Source of the DNA: Clostridia bacterium
GTDB lineage: Bacteria > Bacillota > Clostridia > Christensenellales > QAND01
Reading direction: 5' to 3'
Assembly (NCBI GenBank): GCA_017439715.1
Contig: JAFSIR010000011.1
Coordinates: forward strand, 1 to 64,000
Length of the DNA: 64,000 nt
The notes under the pieces were generated by a model. It was given only the letters and a program-made list of their open reading frames with translations. It was not told the DNA's origin and did not search any database. The position numbers and the translations under genes were made by a program. Shown here piece by piece: positions 35,769-48,907 of this stretch. Within the stretch, counting starts at the first letter, position 1; every line of letters starts with the position of its first letter.

Positions 35769-35779
35769 TGTGATATAAT
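35769..35779 (+). promoter_or_regulatory. Extended -10 promoter of a lipoprotein gene
   Basis: TGTGATATAAT, identical to the box at 33363-33373; no clear -35. Confidence 0.6.
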
Positions 35780-35807
35780 CAATAACTGATACAAGGGGGA
35801 AATAAAA

Positions 35808-36245
35808 ATGACGAAACGTTCGATTTTATGCCTCGTTATGGCAATATTTATGGTGTTCACGCTGGTTGGCTGCAGCAAAGGCGTGCAGATTGCCACAGAT
35901 CTGGGTGGTTTCCATGTGATCCATGCTTCTTTCATGGATTCTTATGATACGATGAACGCTTCATCCGGCAACACGCTGTTGGTTGTGCGGATGACGGCGG
36001 ATACTGAATTTGATGAAACCCGCTTTAAGAGCCATTTTGCCGCGGAAGACGGATCCAGCGCGATCAAAGCTGCGGTGGGCGGCACGGAATATGCCTGCAA
36101 GGCGGTTGCCTATCAGGGCAAAGCGAACAGCGAAAAGATCGAATATGTGCTGGTGTTTGAAGTTGCAAGCGCTGCCACCACTTACACGTCTTTTGCGCTC
36201 ACCCCGCCGAATCAGCCGCCGGTAACTATTGAAGTGAACAAATGA
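35808..36245 (+). CDS. Small lipoprotein, unknown function
   Basis: A 145-residue lipoprotein with signal peptide and lipobox LVGC (Cys at 22). The mature part of about 120 residues looks like a beta-rich domain (NTLLVVRMTADTEFDE; IEYVLVFEVASAATTYTSFALTPP), with no family I recognise. AAGGGGG precedes the ATG. It is a single-gene unit with an extended -10 promoter and a terminator. It may be a surface-exposed ligand or stress protein, but nothing fixes this. Confidence 0.75.
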   Translation: MTKRSILCLVMAIFMVFTLVGCSKGVQIATDLGGFHVIHASFMDSYDTMNASSGNTLLVVRMTADTEFDETRFKSHFAAEDGSSAIKAAVGGTEYACKAVAYQGKANSEKIEYVLVFEVASAATTYTSFALTPPNQPPVTIEVNK

Positions 36246-36254
36246 AACAATAAA

Positions 36255-36287
36255 ACAAAAACAGCGTGGATATCCACGCTGTTTTTT
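36255..36287. terminator. Bidirectional terminator, end of the V-ATPase operon
   Basis: AAAACAGCGTGGAT / ATCCACGCTGTTTT stem with T-runs on both strands, between the lipoprotein and the convergent V-ATPase operon. Confidence 0.92.
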
Positions 36288-36295
36288 TGTTTTGC

Positions 36296-36961
36296 TTATT
36301 TTGCCTGTGCTGCCATCATCGCCGCATCGCGGGCCGCCAGCATATCCTTTGTTTTCATCAGCCGGGTTTGGTTGCTGCGCTCGTTTTCCGAGAGTTTCAT
36401 GGTGATAATGCGAATGCTCTCTTCGATCTGCGGAATCATCACGTATTCCAGCGCATTCACGCGCCGGCGCGTTTTCTCAATCTCATCGGCCAGCATGCTG
36501 CAGGCTTTTTCCGCTTCAGCAAGGCGGATCAACTCCGGCAGCAATTCGGCCAATGTCTCGATCGCGCCATCCAGCTCAGGCGATGTGAACGCAAAACCGT
36601 ACGGCACACCGCCATCTACGTTGCTGATGCTTTCCACCGAGATGGACGGCACATTCACGCTCATCACATTTTGCGTGGAAAAGGAAAGTGTTACTTCCCG
36701 GGCAGGCACCATCAGCGCCTGTTCCATTGCTGCATCGCTCATCACGGCGCGGGCGAGCATAAACTCGCTCAGCGCCCCGGACAACCGCGCTTCCACCTGC
36801 TCGCGCAGGGCCTTGTTTTCGCGCGCCATAACAACGAACCGGCGGATCATCTCATCGCGTTTATCTTTTAACAGCTTATGACCGCGCACGGCGGTGACCC
36901 GGCGTTTTTTAAGCCGGGACAGCTCCATCCGTGTTGGTTTGATGTTCCCCAAGCCCGCCAT
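36296..36961 (-). CDS. ntpD: V-type ATPase subunit D (central stalk)
   Basis: A 221-residue coiled-coil subunit of the rotary shaft. It begins NIKPTRMELSRLKKRRVTAVRGHKLLKDKRDEMIRRF, the standard V/A-type D start, and ends in a long helix. Two long helices at either end would form the rotor coiled coil inside the A3B3 ring. It is the last gene of the operon, 2 nt after subunit B. Confidence 0.96.
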   Translation of the reverse strand: MAGLGNIKPTRMELSRLKKRRVTAVRGHKLLKDKRDEMIRRFVVMARENKALREQVEARLSGALSEFMLARAVMSDAAMEQALMVPAREVTLSFSTQNVMSVNVPSISVESISNVDGGVPYGFAFTSPELDGAIETLAELLPELIRLAEAEKACSMLADEIEKTRRRVNALEYVMIPQIEESIRIITMKLSENERSNQTRLMKTKDMLAARDAAMMAAQAK

Positions 36962-36963
36962 GG

Positions 36964-38355
36964 TCAGTTCTCCTCGTCGCCCAGGAAGCCGGGATAGTAT
37001 TTATCAATATGTGCCTGCCGAATACGGCGCAGTTCTGCAGGCGGCAGGATGCGCAGCAGCTGCCAGCCAAGGTCCAGCGTTTGTTCAATGGTGCGGTTAA
37101 CCGTAAAGCCCTGAGAAACATACTGCTCTTCAAACGCGTTGGCAAACTTGGCATACAGCCGATCCATCGGCGTCAAGGCCGCATCGCCGAGGATAACGGC
37201 CAGCTCGTTCGCTTCCTTACCGCGGGCATACGCGGCAAACAGCTGGTTCATGGTGTCCGCATGGTCTTCGCGCGTTTTTCCTTTGCCGATACCCTTGTCT
37301 TTAAGGCGGGACAGGGACGGCAGCACGTTGATCGGCGGCGTTACGCCTTTGCGGTACAGCTCACGCGAAAGAATGATCTGTCCCTCGGTGATATACCCTG
37401 TCAAGTCAGGGATGGGGTGGGTCAGGTCGTCTTCCGGCATGGAGAGGATCGGGATCATGGTGATGCTGCCCTCTTTGCCGCGGATGCGGCCGGCCCGCTC
37501 ATACATACTCGCAAGGTCGGTATACAGATAACCCGGATAACCGCGGCGGCCGGGCACTTCTTTACGCGCGGCAGACACTTCACGTAGCGCTTCGGCATAG
37601 TTCGTGATATCCGTCAGAATGACCAGCACATGCATGTCAAGGTCAAACGCCAGATATTCGGCGGCGGTCAGCGCCATACGCGGGGTGTTGATACGCTCAA
37701 TGGCCGGGTCGTTGGCCAGGTTGATAAACAGCACTGTGCGGTCGATTGCACCGGTCCGGTTAAAGTCGGAAATAAAGAAGTCGGCTTCTTCATAGGTGAT
37801 GCCGATAGCGGCGAACACCACGGCAAACTTCGCATCCGTGCCCAGCACGCGGGCCTGACGCGCGATCTGCGCAGCAAGGTCGGCATGCGGGAGGCCGGAG
37901 CCGGAGAACACCGGCAGTTTCTGGCCGCGTACAAGGGTGTTCAAACCGTCGATGGCAGACACGCCCGTTTGTATAAATTCATCGGGATAGTCGCGCGCAG
38001 CCGGGTTGATGGGCGCACCGGAAATGGGCATCCGTTTTTCCGCTATGATCTCAGGGCCTCCATCTTTGGGGCGGCCGAAACCATCAAACACGCGGCCGAG
38101 GATATCCGGGGAAACCGCCAGTTCCACGCTGTGGCCCAAAAAGCGTGCCTTGGAATCCGAAATCTTCAGGCCGTGCGAGCTTTCAAACAGCTGCACAAGC
38201 GCGCGGTCTCCATCTATCTCCAACACGCGGCCGTTGCGGATCTCACCGTTGGCCTGCTCGATCTCCACCAGTTCATCGTATTTTACGCCTTCCACACCGG
38301 TAACCGTCATCAGCGGGCCTACTACTTCGCGGATGGTTTTATATTCTTTACGCAT
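36964..38355 (-). CDS. ntpB: V-type ATPase subunit B
   Basis: A 463-residue non-catalytic subunit of the A3B3 head. It lacks a Walker A loop, having [18 protein letters not shown] instead, and carries the [18 protein letters not shown] segment typical of B subunits. The start [16 protein letters not shown] overlaps the A subunit end by 8 nt. Length and motifs are normal. Confidence 0.97.
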   Translation of the reverse strand: MRKEYKTIREVVGPLMTVTGVEGVKYDELVEIEQANGEIRNGRVLEIDGDRALVQLFESSHGLKISDSKARFLGHSVELAVSPDILGRVFDGFGRPKDGGPEIIAEKRMPISGAPINPAARDYPDEFIQTGVSAIDGLNTLVRGQKLPVFSGSGLPHADLAAQIARQARVLGTDAKFAVVFAAIGITYEEADFFISDFNRTGAIDRTVLFINLANDPAIERINTPRMALTAAEYLAFDLDMHVLVILTDITNYAEALREVSAARKEVPGRRGYPGYLYTDLASMYERAGRIRGKEGSITMIPILSMPEDDLTHPIPDLTGYITEGQIILSRELYRKGVTPPINVLPSLSRLKDKGIGKGKTREDHADTMNQLFAAYARGKEANELAVILGDAALTPMDRLYAKFANAFEEQYVSQGFTVNRTIEQTLDLGWQLLRILPPAELRRIRQAHIDKYYPGFLGDEEN

Positions 38356-40132
38356 TCAACAGCCCTCCTTCAAAGCCCAACGCGGCCATCTGCTCGTTCA
38401 AACGAGCACGGATCTGTGCCGTTGTGGCTTCATATTCGGCTTCGGGCGCGTACTTGGCGCGGCCGATCTCTTCGCGAACGGGCAATGCCGCGATCCGATT
38501 GATCTCTGCCCCGTTCTCAATGGCTTTCTGGCCCAGCTCGTTAAACATAAGGATCAGGTCCAGCATAGCCGCTTGTTTTTTTGGCGAAGTATAGGTATCA
38601 ACATCGTCAAACGCATTTTGGTGCAGGTAGTCTTCGCGGATAGAGCGCGCCACTTCCAGCGTCAGCCTGTCTTTATAAGACAGCGCGTCCTGGCCAACCA
38701 ACCGCACGATTTCCTGCAGTTCGCTTTCTTCCTGCAGGATACGCATCGCTTCGTTGCGCTGCGCCGTCCATTCCGGCGTCACATTTTTATCAAACCATTC
38801 ATCCAGCCGGCCGGTGTACAGCGAGTAGCTGACCAGCCAGTCAATGGCCGGGAAGTGACGGGCATACGCCAGCGAGCTTGACAGGCCCCAGAACACCTTT
38901 ACGATGCGCAGCGTTGCCTGGCTGACCGGCTCGGATGTATCGCCGCCGGGGGGCGACACCGCGCCAATAGCGCTGATAGCGCCTGTGCGCCCGTCTTGCC
39001 CATTGCAAACAACAATGCCTGCCCGCTCATAGAACTCCGCCAAACGGCTGGACAGGTACGCAGGGTAACCTTCCTCACCCGGCATTTCTTCCAGGCGGCC
39101 GCTCATTTCGCGCAGCGCTTCAGCCCAGCGGCTGGTAGAGTCAGCCATGATGGCAATCTTATAGCCCATATCGCGGAAGTATTCGGCAATCGTGATGCCG
39201 GTGTAGATCGAAGCTTCACGCGCAGCCACGGGCATATCGGAGGTGTTGGCGATCAGCACCGTGCGCTTCATCAGCGGTTCGCCCGAGCGCGGGTCTTTCA
39301 GTTCCGGGAACTCCATTAGAACGTCAGTCATCTCATTGCCGCGCTCACCGCAGCCAATATATACGATGATGTCGGCGTCTGCCCATTTGGCCAGCTGATG
39401 CTGCACCACCGTTTTGCCGCTGCCGAACGGACCGGGCACGGCGGCCACACCGCCTTTGGCGATGGGGAACAGCGTGTCAATAACGCGCTGGCCGGTGATC
39501 ATCGGCTCTGTGGGCGGCAGCTTTTCTTTATACGGCCGGCCGCGGCGAACGGGCCAGCGCTGCAGCATGGGCAGCTCAACGGTTTCCCCGTTTTCCTTGC
39601 GCAGGCGCGCAATGGGCTCTTCAATGGTGGCTTCTCCTTCAAAGATCCATTCCACCGTGCCAGAAACGCCGTTGGGCACCATAATGCGGTGTTCCACGAT
39701 GGGGCTTTCGTCTACCGCGCCCAAAAAGTCACCGGCAGCCACTTTGTCGCCCACTTTAGCGATCGGCTTAAACAGCCATTTCTTTTTACGGTTCAGCGAG
39801 GGAACCTCTATGCCACGGGAGATCCTGTCTCCGCTTTCATCATAAATCGTGGTGAGCGGGCGCTGGATCCCATCAAAAATCGATTCGATCAGGCCGGGCG
39901 CCAGTTCAACGCTCAGCGGCATATCGGTGGTATATACCGGCTCGCCGGGGCCGATGCCCACCGTGTCTTCATACACCTGAATGGAAGCCATTTCGCCGCG
40001 CAGCTCAATGATCTCCCCGATCAGCCTCTGTTCGCCGATGCGCACCACATCATACATTTTGCTTTCGCTCATACCACTGGCAACGATCAGCGGTCCAGAC
40101 ACTTTTACAATTGTGCCCTGCATGGCATTCAC
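38348..40132 (-). CDS. ntpA: V-type ATPase subunit A (catalytic)
   Basis: A 594-residue catalytic subunit. Walker A is GPFGSGKTV, followed by the [19 protein letters not shown] segment; Walker B-like [17 protein letters not shown]. The V-type non-homologous insertion is present before the P-loop (residues about 110-200), which separates it from F-type beta. It overlaps F by 4 nt and B by 8 nt. Confidence 0.97.
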   Translation of the reverse strand: MNAMQGTIVKVSGPLIVASGMSESKMYDVVRIGEQRLIGEIIELRGEMASIQVYEDTVGIGPGEPVYTTDMPLSVELAPGLIESIFDGIQRPLTTIYDESGDRISRGIEVPSLNRKKKWLFKPIAKVGDKVAAGDFLGAVDESPIVEHRIMVPNGVSGTVEWIFEGEATIEEPIARLRKENGETVELPMLQRWPVRRGRPYKEKLPPTEPMITGQRVIDTLFPIAKGGVAAVPGPFGSGKTVVQHQLAKWADADIIVYIGCGERGNEMTDVLMEFPELKDPRSGEPLMKRTVLIANTSDMPVAAREASIYTGITIAEYFRDMGYKIAIMADSTSRWAEALREMSGRLEEMPGEEGYPAYLSSRLAEFYERAGIVVCNGQDGRTGAISAIGAVSPPGGDTSEPVSQATLRIVKVFWGLSSSLAYARHFPAIDWLVSYSLYTGRLDEWFDKNVTPEWTAQRNEAMRILQEESELQEIVRLVGQDALSYKDRLTLEVARSIREDYLHQNAFDDVDTYTSPKKQAAMLDLILMFNELGQKAIENGAEINRIAALPVREEIGRAKYAPEAEYEATTAQIRARLNEQMAALGFEGGLLNA

Positions 40133-40455
40133 CCTTCTTTCCCAAACAATATATCCGCCCCCAGCGCTTTTTCCACGTTCTGTTTCAGCTGTTTGAGGCC
40201 CAGCCCCTTGCTCTGCAGCCCCGAAGGAATGGGGATGATGGCAGGATAGGGCTGTGCGGCATACCGCTGCAGCGTTTGAGGGATCTGTTCTGCTATTTCT
40301 TCTGTTACAAATATGATGGCGGTGCCGGCACGCGCCAGTTCAAAAATCACTTGCTCTGCTGTTTGAGCATCGTCTACCGGGCGGGCATCCAGCCCCAGCG
40401 CCGAGAAACCCAAAACAGCGTCTGCGCCGCCAATGGCGGCCATTTGTTTAGGCAT
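40129..40455 (-). CDS. ntpG: V-type ATPase subunit F
   Basis: A 108-residue subunit. The ATG at 40455 gives the family's normal size (about 100) and starts with [18 protein letters not shown], the usual Rossmann-like F opening; the longer open frame upstream lies inside subunit C. It ends with a C-terminal helix ([16 protein letters not shown]). It binds subunit D in the rotor. In E. hirae nomenclature this is NtpG. Confidence 0.93.
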   Translation of the reverse strand: MPKQMAAIGGADAVLGFSALGLDARPVDDAQTAEQVIFELARAGTAIIFVTEEIAEQIPQTLQRYAAQPYPAIIPIPSGLQSKGLGLKQLKQNVEKALGADILFGKEG

Positions 40456-41437
40456 ATAACTCACGCAGCCTTTCCCGTACGCGCGCAGCCGGAATATTGT
40501 TGCGCTTGGCCAAAATAACCAGCCGCACCGCCTGTGATTCCCGCTCTTTGGCAATCAGATAGCCTACCAGCGGCAAAACGCTGTCCATCTCATGCTTGGA
40601 TCTGCGGAACAGGGCAAGCACCACATCGTCTGCAATCCGCTCGATCACGCTGAGCGTGCCGCTCTGCATCATCGCTTCCAGGCCGGGCCGCAGCAGCGAA
40701 GCGTATTGCGCCATGCCCAACGCAGACACAAGGTCTTCATCGCTGGCCGTAAACGCGCGCACACACCGCGCGGGGCGCACCGCGCCGCCCGGCAGCAGGC
40801 CTTCCATCAGCGTGTCTATGCCCTGGCCGCTCTTGCGAACGCGCAAAAAGGTAACCAAATTGAGCATATCCGCCTGCGTTTGCACTGCTTTTATCACTTC
40901 TTTGCGCCCGCTTTTAGCCGCGTATGCCTGCATATCGGCAAAACAGCCGCTGTCCAGCATGCATTCCATCTGCTGCACGGTAAGCCCGCGGCCGTCCAAC
41001 AGGCGGCATACCTTGGCCGCCGCTTTGCCAATGTTTTCAGGCATCGCGCCGAAAAACCGGCGGGAAGCAAGGTCCATCAACTTGTCTGCTTCCATCGTGC
41101 CCATGGCCTTTGTCATGGCAAGCGGGTCCTGGTCAAGCATCTGAGCTTTAAAGAATAATTTTAAATTATAACAATCGCCTTTTAACAAAAACGCGTCGGT
41201 CGCCCACCGGTTCGGAGAAACGGCTCGCACATAGCTATACGCCTGCTGCAGTTCTTCCTCCGCCGCTTTCAGCACGTCCGGGGTCATCCCGGAGCCGTAT
41301 CCGCTCTCGTACAGCATCTGAGTGGCATGGTCTGCGGTTTCCGCTTCCAGCATGCGCTCCAGCCGCTCGCGCGTTATGAGCCGCGCCGTTAAGCTTTTAG
41401 TACGGGCGGTGGCATAATAAACGCTGCTTTGCGCCAT
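40448..41437 (-). CDS. ntpC: V-type ATPase subunit C (AC39/d-type)
   Basis: A 329-residue AC39-type subunit that links the rotor to the membrane ring. It begins YYATARTKSLTARLITRERLERMLEA and consists of helices in three repeats, with LKLFFKAQML and LVTFLRVRKSG segments typical of the family. It overlaps subunit F by 8 nt and lies 3 nt after subunit E. Confidence 0.93.
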   Translation of the reverse strand: MAQSSVYYATARTKSLTARLITRERLERMLEAETADHATQMLYESGYGSGMTPDVLKAAEEELQQAYSYVRAVSPNRWATDAFLLKGDCYNLKLFFKAQMLDQDPLAMTKAMGTMEADKLMDLASRRFFGAMPENIGKAAAKVCRLLDGRGLTVQQMECMLDSGCFADMQAYAAKSGRKEVIKAVQTQADMLNLVTFLRVRKSGQGIDTLMEGLLPGGAVRPARCVRAFTASDEDLVSALGMAQYASLLRPGLEAMMQSGTLSVIERIADDVVLALFRRSKHEMDSVLPLVGYLIAKERESQAVRLVILAKRNNIPAARVRERLRELYA

Positions 41438-41440
41438 GCT

Positions 41441-42052
41441 TTACGCCTCCGTTCCGTCGAACAGCAGGCGGGACACTTCTCCCTCCGTTGCCAGCTGAAC
41501 GCCATGAATCAGCGCCGCCGTCGAAAGGTCTACCTCCATCCCGCCGGAAACAATCACGCAGCCGCCGGCAATGTCATTCCGCGGCTCGGCCAGCACAAGG
41601 CCGTTGGCCTTGCCCTGCTGCGCAAGCGCTTCGTTCAGGCCGGCAATAAACGCCTCGTTCAGGCGGCCTGCATCGGCCTGTGCCGGTGCAATGCCCTCGT
41701 TTCCATGCTCGATCATGTTCAAACATACCTTGTGATACAGCGCGCAAAAATCCCCGTCCGGCAGGGACGCAAGCGCCTGTTCAGCTTTTGCATATACCTG
41801 CGCCAGCAGATCGCGTTTGGCGCTGAGCAGGTGCTTGCGCACCTCAAGCTCCGCCACGCCGCGGATCCGCCGCGCCCGTTCTTCCGCTTCCACACAGCCC
41901 TGCTGTTCCAGGTTCTGCGCACGCAGCTGTGCCTGGTCCAAAATGCGGGCCGCTTCCGCCTGTGCGGCAGCACAAGCCTGCGCTTTTACTTCCTCGGCGG
42001 CAGAACGCGCATCGGCCAATATTTTCTGTGTAATGGTTTCGATACCCGCCAT
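41441..42052 (-). CDS. ntpE: V-type ATPase subunit E (peripheral stalk)
   Basis: A 203-residue subunit. The N-terminal half is a long Ala/Glu/Gln-rich helix (ADARSAAEEVKAQACAAAQAEAARILDQAQ) forming the stalk coiled coil with subunit G; the C-terminal half is the globular head-contact domain ending in GVQLATEGEVSRLLFD. The helix pattern and operon position make the call firm though sequence identity in this family is low. Confidence 0.92.
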   Translation of the reverse strand: MAGIETITQKILADARSAAEEVKAQACAAAQAEAARILDQAQLRAQNLEQQGCVEAEERARRIRGVAELEVRKHLLSAKRDLLAQVYAKAEQALASLPDGDFCALYHKVCLNMIEHGNEGIAPAQADAGRLNEAFIAGLNEALAQQGKANGLVLAEPRNDIAGGCVIVSGGMEVDLSTAALIHGVQLATEGEVSRLLFDGTEA

Positions 42053-42067
42053 GACTGCCCCGTTCCT

Positions 42068-44441
<2,374 letters not shown>

Positions 44442-44451
<10 letters not shown>

Positions 44452-44762
44452 ACCGCAGGTATCCTTTCCAAAACAAGTGCAACCGCGGCATCAACGCGCG
44501 CCTGTGCACGTTCGCGTTGGCCGTTGATCTGTTCGTTCTGCGCCTGCACATAGGCAGCCGCTTCTTCCTGCGCCTGCGCCTGGGCCTTGTCGATCCGTTC
44601 CTGTGCCTGCGCACGTGCTTGTTCGAGCCGCAGAGCGGCTTGTTCGTTCGCCTGATCGGTCACGGCTCGAGCAGCCTCACGCGCGTCGCGCTGAGAATCG
44701 GCCGCGATATGCTTGGCTTCTTCTTCGGCCTGACGAACGGCATCAATGATTCCCTCGATCAA
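44442..44762 (-). CDS. ntpF: V-type ATPase subunit G/H (peripheral stalk)
   Basis: A 106-residue, nearly all-helical coiled coil rich in Ala, Glu and Gln (AEEEAKHIAADSQRDAREAARAV; ARAQAQERIDKAQAQAQEE). It is the usual first gene of such operons and would pair with subunit E in the peripheral stalk. In E. hirae nomenclature this position is NtpF. It overlaps subunit I by 10 nt and follows upp by 38 nt. Confidence 0.9.
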
Positions 44763-44800
44763 AACGATCCTCTCCTTAATATGATAAGCTTACCGATACC

Positions 44801-45430
44801 TTATTTGGTGCCGAACAGCCGATCGCCTGCATCGCCCAGGCCGGGCACGATATAGGCGTGGTCGTTCAGGCATTCATCAATGCAGCCAACGAAAATATCA
44901 ACATCCGGGTGCGCTTCCTGCACAGCCTTGATCCCTTCGGGGGCTGCGATCATGCACACCATTTTGATGTTTTTCCCGCCGCGTTCTTTGATAAAATCGA
45001 TCGCCGCAGCTGCAGAACCGCCGGTGGCAAGCATCGGGTCAAGCACGATCAGTTCACGCTCGCCGATGTCGGCCGGCAGCTTGCAATAATATTCTACGGG
45101 TTTAAACGTTTCCGGATCACGGTAAACCCCGATATGGCCCACGCGCGCGGTTGGCACCAGGCGCAAAAAACCTTCCACCATACCAAGGCCCGCCCGCAAC
45201 ACCGGCACAATGCCCAGCTTTTTGCCGGCGATCATCTTGGCTTTCATGGCGCAGATCGGCGTTTGCACTTCCACTTCTTCCAGCGGTAGGTCACGCGTAA
45301 CTTCATACCCCATCAGCATGGCGATCTCTTCCGTCAGCTCTCTGAAATCTTTGCTGCTTGTTTCCACGCTGCGCAGGAGGCTCAGCTTGTGCTGGATCAG
45401 CGGATGATCCATTTCAAATACCTTCGACAT
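44801..45430 (-). CDS. upp: Uracil phosphoribosyltransferase
   Basis: A 209-residue enzyme that makes UMP from uracil and PRPP. It starts at the ATG at 45430 with [20 protein letters not shown] and has the PRPP loop [11 protein letters not shown], the family signature, plus [11 protein letters not shown] and the [11 protein letters not shown] end. The open frame upstream overlaps rpiB and is not used. In many Bacillota upp directly precedes the F-type atp operon; here it precedes the V-type operon. Confidence 0.97.
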   Translation of the reverse strand: MSKVFEMDHPLIQHKLSLLRSVETSSKDFRELTEEIAMLMGYEVTRDLPLEEVEVQTPICAMKAKMIAGKKLGIVPVLRAGLGMVEGFLRLVPTARVGHIGVYRDPETFKPVEYYCKLPADIGERELIVLDPMLATGGSAAAAIDFIKERGGKNIKMVCMIAAPEGIKAVQEAHPDVDIFVGCIDECLNDHAYIVPGLGDAGDRLFGTK

Positions 45431-45443
45431 GGTTTTTTGCCTC

Positions 45444-45881
45444 TCACTTATTATTCTCAATGGCCATGATCTTATCGACACGGCGCTGATGGCGCCCGCC
45501 CGCAAAAGATCCTTCCAGGAACGCGTCTACAATGCATTTGGCAAGCTCGGGGCCCACCACGCGGCCGCCCAGGCAAAGCACCTGCGCGTTGTTATGCTCG
45601 CGGCACATGCGCGCGCTGTACGGGTCAGAGCAAAGCGCGGCGCGAATGCCGGGCACTTTGTTCGCCGAAATGGAGATGCCGATCCCTGTGCCGCACAGAA
45701 GGATGCCCAGGCAACCCTGCTGTTTCACTTCTTCACAGGCCGCCTGTGCGACATCGGGATAATCCACGCTCTCAGGCGAGTAACAACCCATATCTTTTAC
45801 TTCCAAACCTTTTTCTTTCAGATAAGCCGCCAGTTCTTCCTTGAGGGCAAATCCGCCGTGATCGCTGCCGATAACAATCAT
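45444..45881 (-). CDS. rpiB: Ribose-5-phosphate isomerase B
   Basis: A 145-residue RpiB/LacAB-family isomerase. The ATG at 45881 (AGGAG upstream) begins [17 protein letters not shown]; catalytic Cys is in [24 protein letters not shown] (about residues 65-88) and the [12 protein letters not shown] segment follows. It interconverts ribose and ribulose 5-phosphate, close to the nucleotide gene upp. It lies 13 nt before upp. Confidence 0.96.
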   Translation of the reverse strand: MIVIGSDHGGFALKEELAAYLKEKGLEVKDMGCYSPESVDYPDVAQAACEEVKQQGCLGILLCGTGIGISISANKVPGIRAALCSDPYSARMCREHNNAQVLCLGGRVVGPELAKCIVDAFLEGSFAGGRHQRRVDKIMAIENNK

Positions 45882-45985
45882 AATCTTTCTCCTTTCTTGC
45901 TCTAGGCCCAGAAATAATACTATTAATCCATTATAACGAATTATATACCCATCCCTGTGAATACGCAAGAGGCCGGCGGACAAAA

Positions 45986-47014
45986 TCATGTCTCACCGGC
46001 CACATCAAACCCGGCCGCACGCAGCGCCCGGTTCATATACGCAAGCCCCGGCCCGGCCGGGTCAACACCTTGAATGAAAACGCGGTCAAACCCCCATTCG
46101 TCCGCTTGCCGCAGGGCGGCAAACAGCCCGTGGGCCATATCACCCTGCTCGTCCAGCACAAGGCAGGCACGCGCACCCATCGCCTCATGCATGGCTTTGG
46201 CGCACAGGATCACCGGCCTCAGGCCAATGCTCTGCGCCATGTCATACAGCTGCGCCAGCGTTTTCTGCGCCTGCGCGCTCGGCCACACCAGCGTTGCCTG
46301 CCCGCGGGGGGCATAGTGCCTGTGCAACATCCCAGGCGACAGTGCCTTGCCCGTTACCTCTGTCAGCACGCCGTCCGCAACGCGGCAGGCCCCGCAAACG
46401 GCTTCGATCTGTTCTTTGGTTATTTGCCCCGGCCGCAGGATCACCGGCACCTCGCCGCGCGTGTCTATCACCGTTGATTCCACGCCGATCCGGCAGTCAC
46501 CCCCGTCCAGGATCAAGGGGATGCGGCCTGCCATGTCCTCATGCACATGCGCCGCCGTGACCGGACTGGGCCGGCCGGAAAGGTTGGCGCTGGGTGCCGC
46601 AATGGGTCCGGCAAGGCGGATCAGCGCCAGCGCCTCCGCATGGTCGGGCATGCGCAGGGCCACGGAATCCAACCCTGCGGTTACCACGGCGGGAATGCTG
46701 GGCACAGCCGCTGTGATCAGACTCATCGGCCCCGGCCAGAATGCACGCGCCAGCGTTTGGGCGATCGGCGTCCAGCTTCGGCTCAGCGCCTGTGCCTGGG
46801 CCATGGTGGCCACATGCACGATCAGCGGGTTATCGGCCGGGCGCCCCTTGGCGGCAAAAATTTTGCGCACAGCTTCTGCATTGTCCGCACACGCCCCCAA
46901 ACCGTAAACCGTTTCGGTCGGAAAAGCGACAAGAGCGCCTTCCGCCAGCGTTTGGGCCGCGGCGGTCAGCGCTTCTTCGCGTTGTGAATATAAGGATAAA
47001 AGCTTTGTTTCCAT
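45986..47014 (-). CDS. tsaC: Threonylcarbamoyl-AMP synthase
   Basis: A 342-residue Sua5/YwlC-type enzyme: the N-terminal YrdC domain (EGALVAFPTETVYGLGA; AKGRPADNPLIVH; GPMSLI) activates threonine for the t6A37 modification of tRNAs, and the C-terminal Sua5 domain starts after the linker GMLHRHYAPRGQ. The ATG at 47014 overlaps the prfA stop by one base (TGATG); a TTG three bases earlier is also in frame. Confidence 0.94.
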   Translation of the reverse strand: METKLLSLYSQREEALTAAAQTLAEGALVAFPTETVYGLGACADNAEAVRKIFAAKGRPADNPLIVHVATMAQAQALSRSWTPIAQTLARAFWPGPMSLITAAVPSIPAVVTAGLDSVALRMPDHAEALALIRLAGPIAAPSANLSGRPSPVTAAHVHEDMAGRIPLILDGGDCRIGVESTVIDTRGEVPVILRPGQITKEQIEAVCGACRVADGVLTEVTGKALSPGMLHRHYAPRGQATLVWPSAQAQKTLAQLYDMAQSIGLRPVILCAKAMHEAMGARACLVLDEQGDMAHGLFAALRQADEWGFDRVFIQGVDPAGPGLAYMNRALRAAGFDVAGET

Positions 47015-48084
47015 CAATCTGCCTGTTCGCCCGAGAGCAGCTCGGTCCGCTCCTGTAAAATCAGCGCGTCGATGATCTCATCGCAATCGCCGTCCATAAA
47101 CGCTTCGAGTTTATAAACCGTTACCCCGATCCGATGATCGGTTACACGGCCCTGCGGAAAATTGTATGTGCGGATGCGCTCGCTTCGATCCCCGCTGCCA
47201 ATCTGGGAGCGGCGGTTCTGGCTGAAGGCCTGGTCCTGCTCGGCACGGATGCGGTCATACAGCCGGCTTTTGAGGATGCGCATCGCCTTTTCTTTGTTCT
47301 TCAGCTGCGATTTTTCGTCCTGGCAGGTCACCACCAGCCCTGTGGGCAGGTGCGTGATGCGCACGGCGCTGTCCGTTGTGTTCACGCTCTGGCCGCCATG
47401 GCCGCTGCTGCGATACACATCAACGCGCAGGTCGTTCGGCGCAATGGTCACTTCCACATCTTCCGCCTCGGGCAGCACGGCAACTGTGGCCGCGCTGGTG
47501 TGGATGCGGCCGCCCGATTCCGTTTCAGGCACGCGCTGAACGCGGTGCACCCCGCTTTCAAATTTCAGCCGCGCATACGCGCCGCGGCCGTTGATCACAA
47601 AAATGCTTTCCTTAATACCGCCAAGCTCCGTTAAATTCTCATTCATCGGCTCCACGCTGAAGCCGTGCCGCTCGGCATATCGGCTGTACATTCTATACAG
47701 GTTTGAGGCAAACAGGGCCGCTTCTTCGCCGCCCGTTCCCGCGCGAATCTCCATCACCACGTTGCGGTCTTCATTCGGGTCGCGTGGAAGCAGCAAAATG
47801 CGGATCTCCTCTTCGGTTTTGGCCACTTCTTCGCTCAGCGTTTGAAATTCTTCTTCCGCCATCTCGCGCATTTCCGGGTCCCCGTCTTCCCGCATCAGGC
47901 GGCAGTCTTCCAGGGCGGATAAAAGCCGCGCATATGCTTCGCTTTTATGGGCAATGGGCTCCAGCTGCGCATGTTCTTTTACCAGCACGCGCCAGGCATC
48001 CATATCCTTCATACTGTCGGGCGAAGCGATCCGCTCGCTCAACTCGTCATACCGACGACGGATGGATTGCAGCCGTTCATTCAT
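47014..48084 (-). CDS. prfA: Peptide chain release factor 1
   Basis: A 356-residue RF1 that ends translation at UAA and UAG. It has the GGQ motif in [24 protein letters not shown] and the PVT-type anticodon-like region near NENLTELGG. The ATG at 48084 is used, with an AAGGAG-like RBS; the frame upstream belongs to prmC. PrmC, encoded immediately upstream, methylates the Gln of this GGQ. Confidence 0.97.
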   Translation of the reverse strand: MNERLQSIRRRYDELSERIASPDSMKDMDAWRVLVKEHAQLEPIAHKSEAYARLLSALEDCRLMREDGDPEMREMAEEEFQTLSEEVAKTEEEIRILLLPRDPNEDRNVVMEIRAGTGGEEAALFASNLYRMYSRYAERHGFSVEPMNENLTELGGIKESIFVINGRGAYARLKFESGVHRVQRVPETESGGRIHTSAATVAVLPEAEDVEVTIAPNDLRVDVYRSSGHGGQSVNTTDSAVRITHLPTGLVVTCQDEKSQLKNKEKAMRILKSRLYDRIRAEQDQAFSQNRRSQIGSGDRSERIRTYNFPQGRVTDHRIGVTVYKLEAFMDGDCDEIIDALILQERTELLSGEQAD

Positions 48085-48088
48085 GCTC

Positions 48089-48907
48089 TCAGCTCCTTCT
48101 TCCACAGACAGCGCGGGGCCGGCCGGCATTATCCGGCACCACGGTAAGATCCACAAAGGCCGGCTCCATCATTGCCAGCACATCCCAGCACACGGCCGGG
48201 CTTACCTCAAGGCACAGCCACCCTTCCCGCCACAGATACGTGGGGGCATCCTGAATGATCATATCATACACATCCAGCCCATCCGGCCCGCCATATAAGG
48301 CCAAATGCGGCTCAAACCGGGCTACAGACGGCGGCAGCTGCTCCATTTCTTCGGCTGTGATATAAGGCGGGTTGGCCATGATCACATCAAACTGGCGCAG
48401 GCGCCACGGCGCAAGCGCGCTGCCTTGGGCAAACCGCACTGGCGCGTTCAGCTTTTCGGCATTCCATTGCGCCACGGCCAGCGCGTCGATGCTGATATCG
48501 GAGGCAAACACATTCGCATCCGGCCGCGCCAACGCCGCCGAGATCGCCAAACAGCCGCTGCCCGTGCAAATATCGGCCAACGAGCCTTCAAACGGCAGCC
48601 GTGCCAGCGCGGCCTGCAGCAGCACTTCGCTGTCATACCGCGGGATAAGCACGCGCTCATCCACATAAAACGAATGGCCGAAAAAATCGGCTTCCTTCAT
48701 CAGGTACTGCACCGGTGTGCCCGTTTCCAAACGCGCAATCAGCGACACGATGCGTTCGCTTTCTTCCGCGGAGATCGGCTGGGTGCGTGTCAGCAGCCCA
48801 TGCACAGAGGTGTTCAGCGCATGGCACACCAGCATGCGCGCATCCCCAGAGCCAACCCGATGGGCTGCCCGCTGGACGGCGCGCAGCGGCGTCATTCCTC
48901 TAAACAT
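48089..48907 (-). CDS. prmC: Release factor glutamine methyltransferase
   Basis: A 272-residue class I methyltransferase. It has the N-terminal helical RF-binding domain, the SAM motif [15 protein letters not shown] near residue 113 and the catalytic NPPYI near 180. It methylates the Gln in the GGQ loop of release factors; its substrate gene prfA starts 4 nt downstream. The ATG at 48907 overlaps the upstream gene by 8 nt; the Met at residue 5 is an alternative start. Confidence 0.95.
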   Translation of the reverse strand: MFRGMTPLRAVQRAAHRVGSGDARMLVCHALNTSVHGLLTRTQPISAEESERIVSLIARLETGTPVQYLMKEADFFGHSFYVDERVLIPRYDSEVLLQAALARLPFEGSLADICTGSGCLAISAALARPDANVFASDISIDALAVAQWNAEKLNAPVRFAQGSALAPWRLRQFDVIMANPPYITAEEMEQLPPSVARFEPHLALYGGPDGLDVYDMIIQDAPTYLWREGWLCLEVSPAVCWDVLAMMEPAFVDLTVVPDNAGRPRAVCGRRS

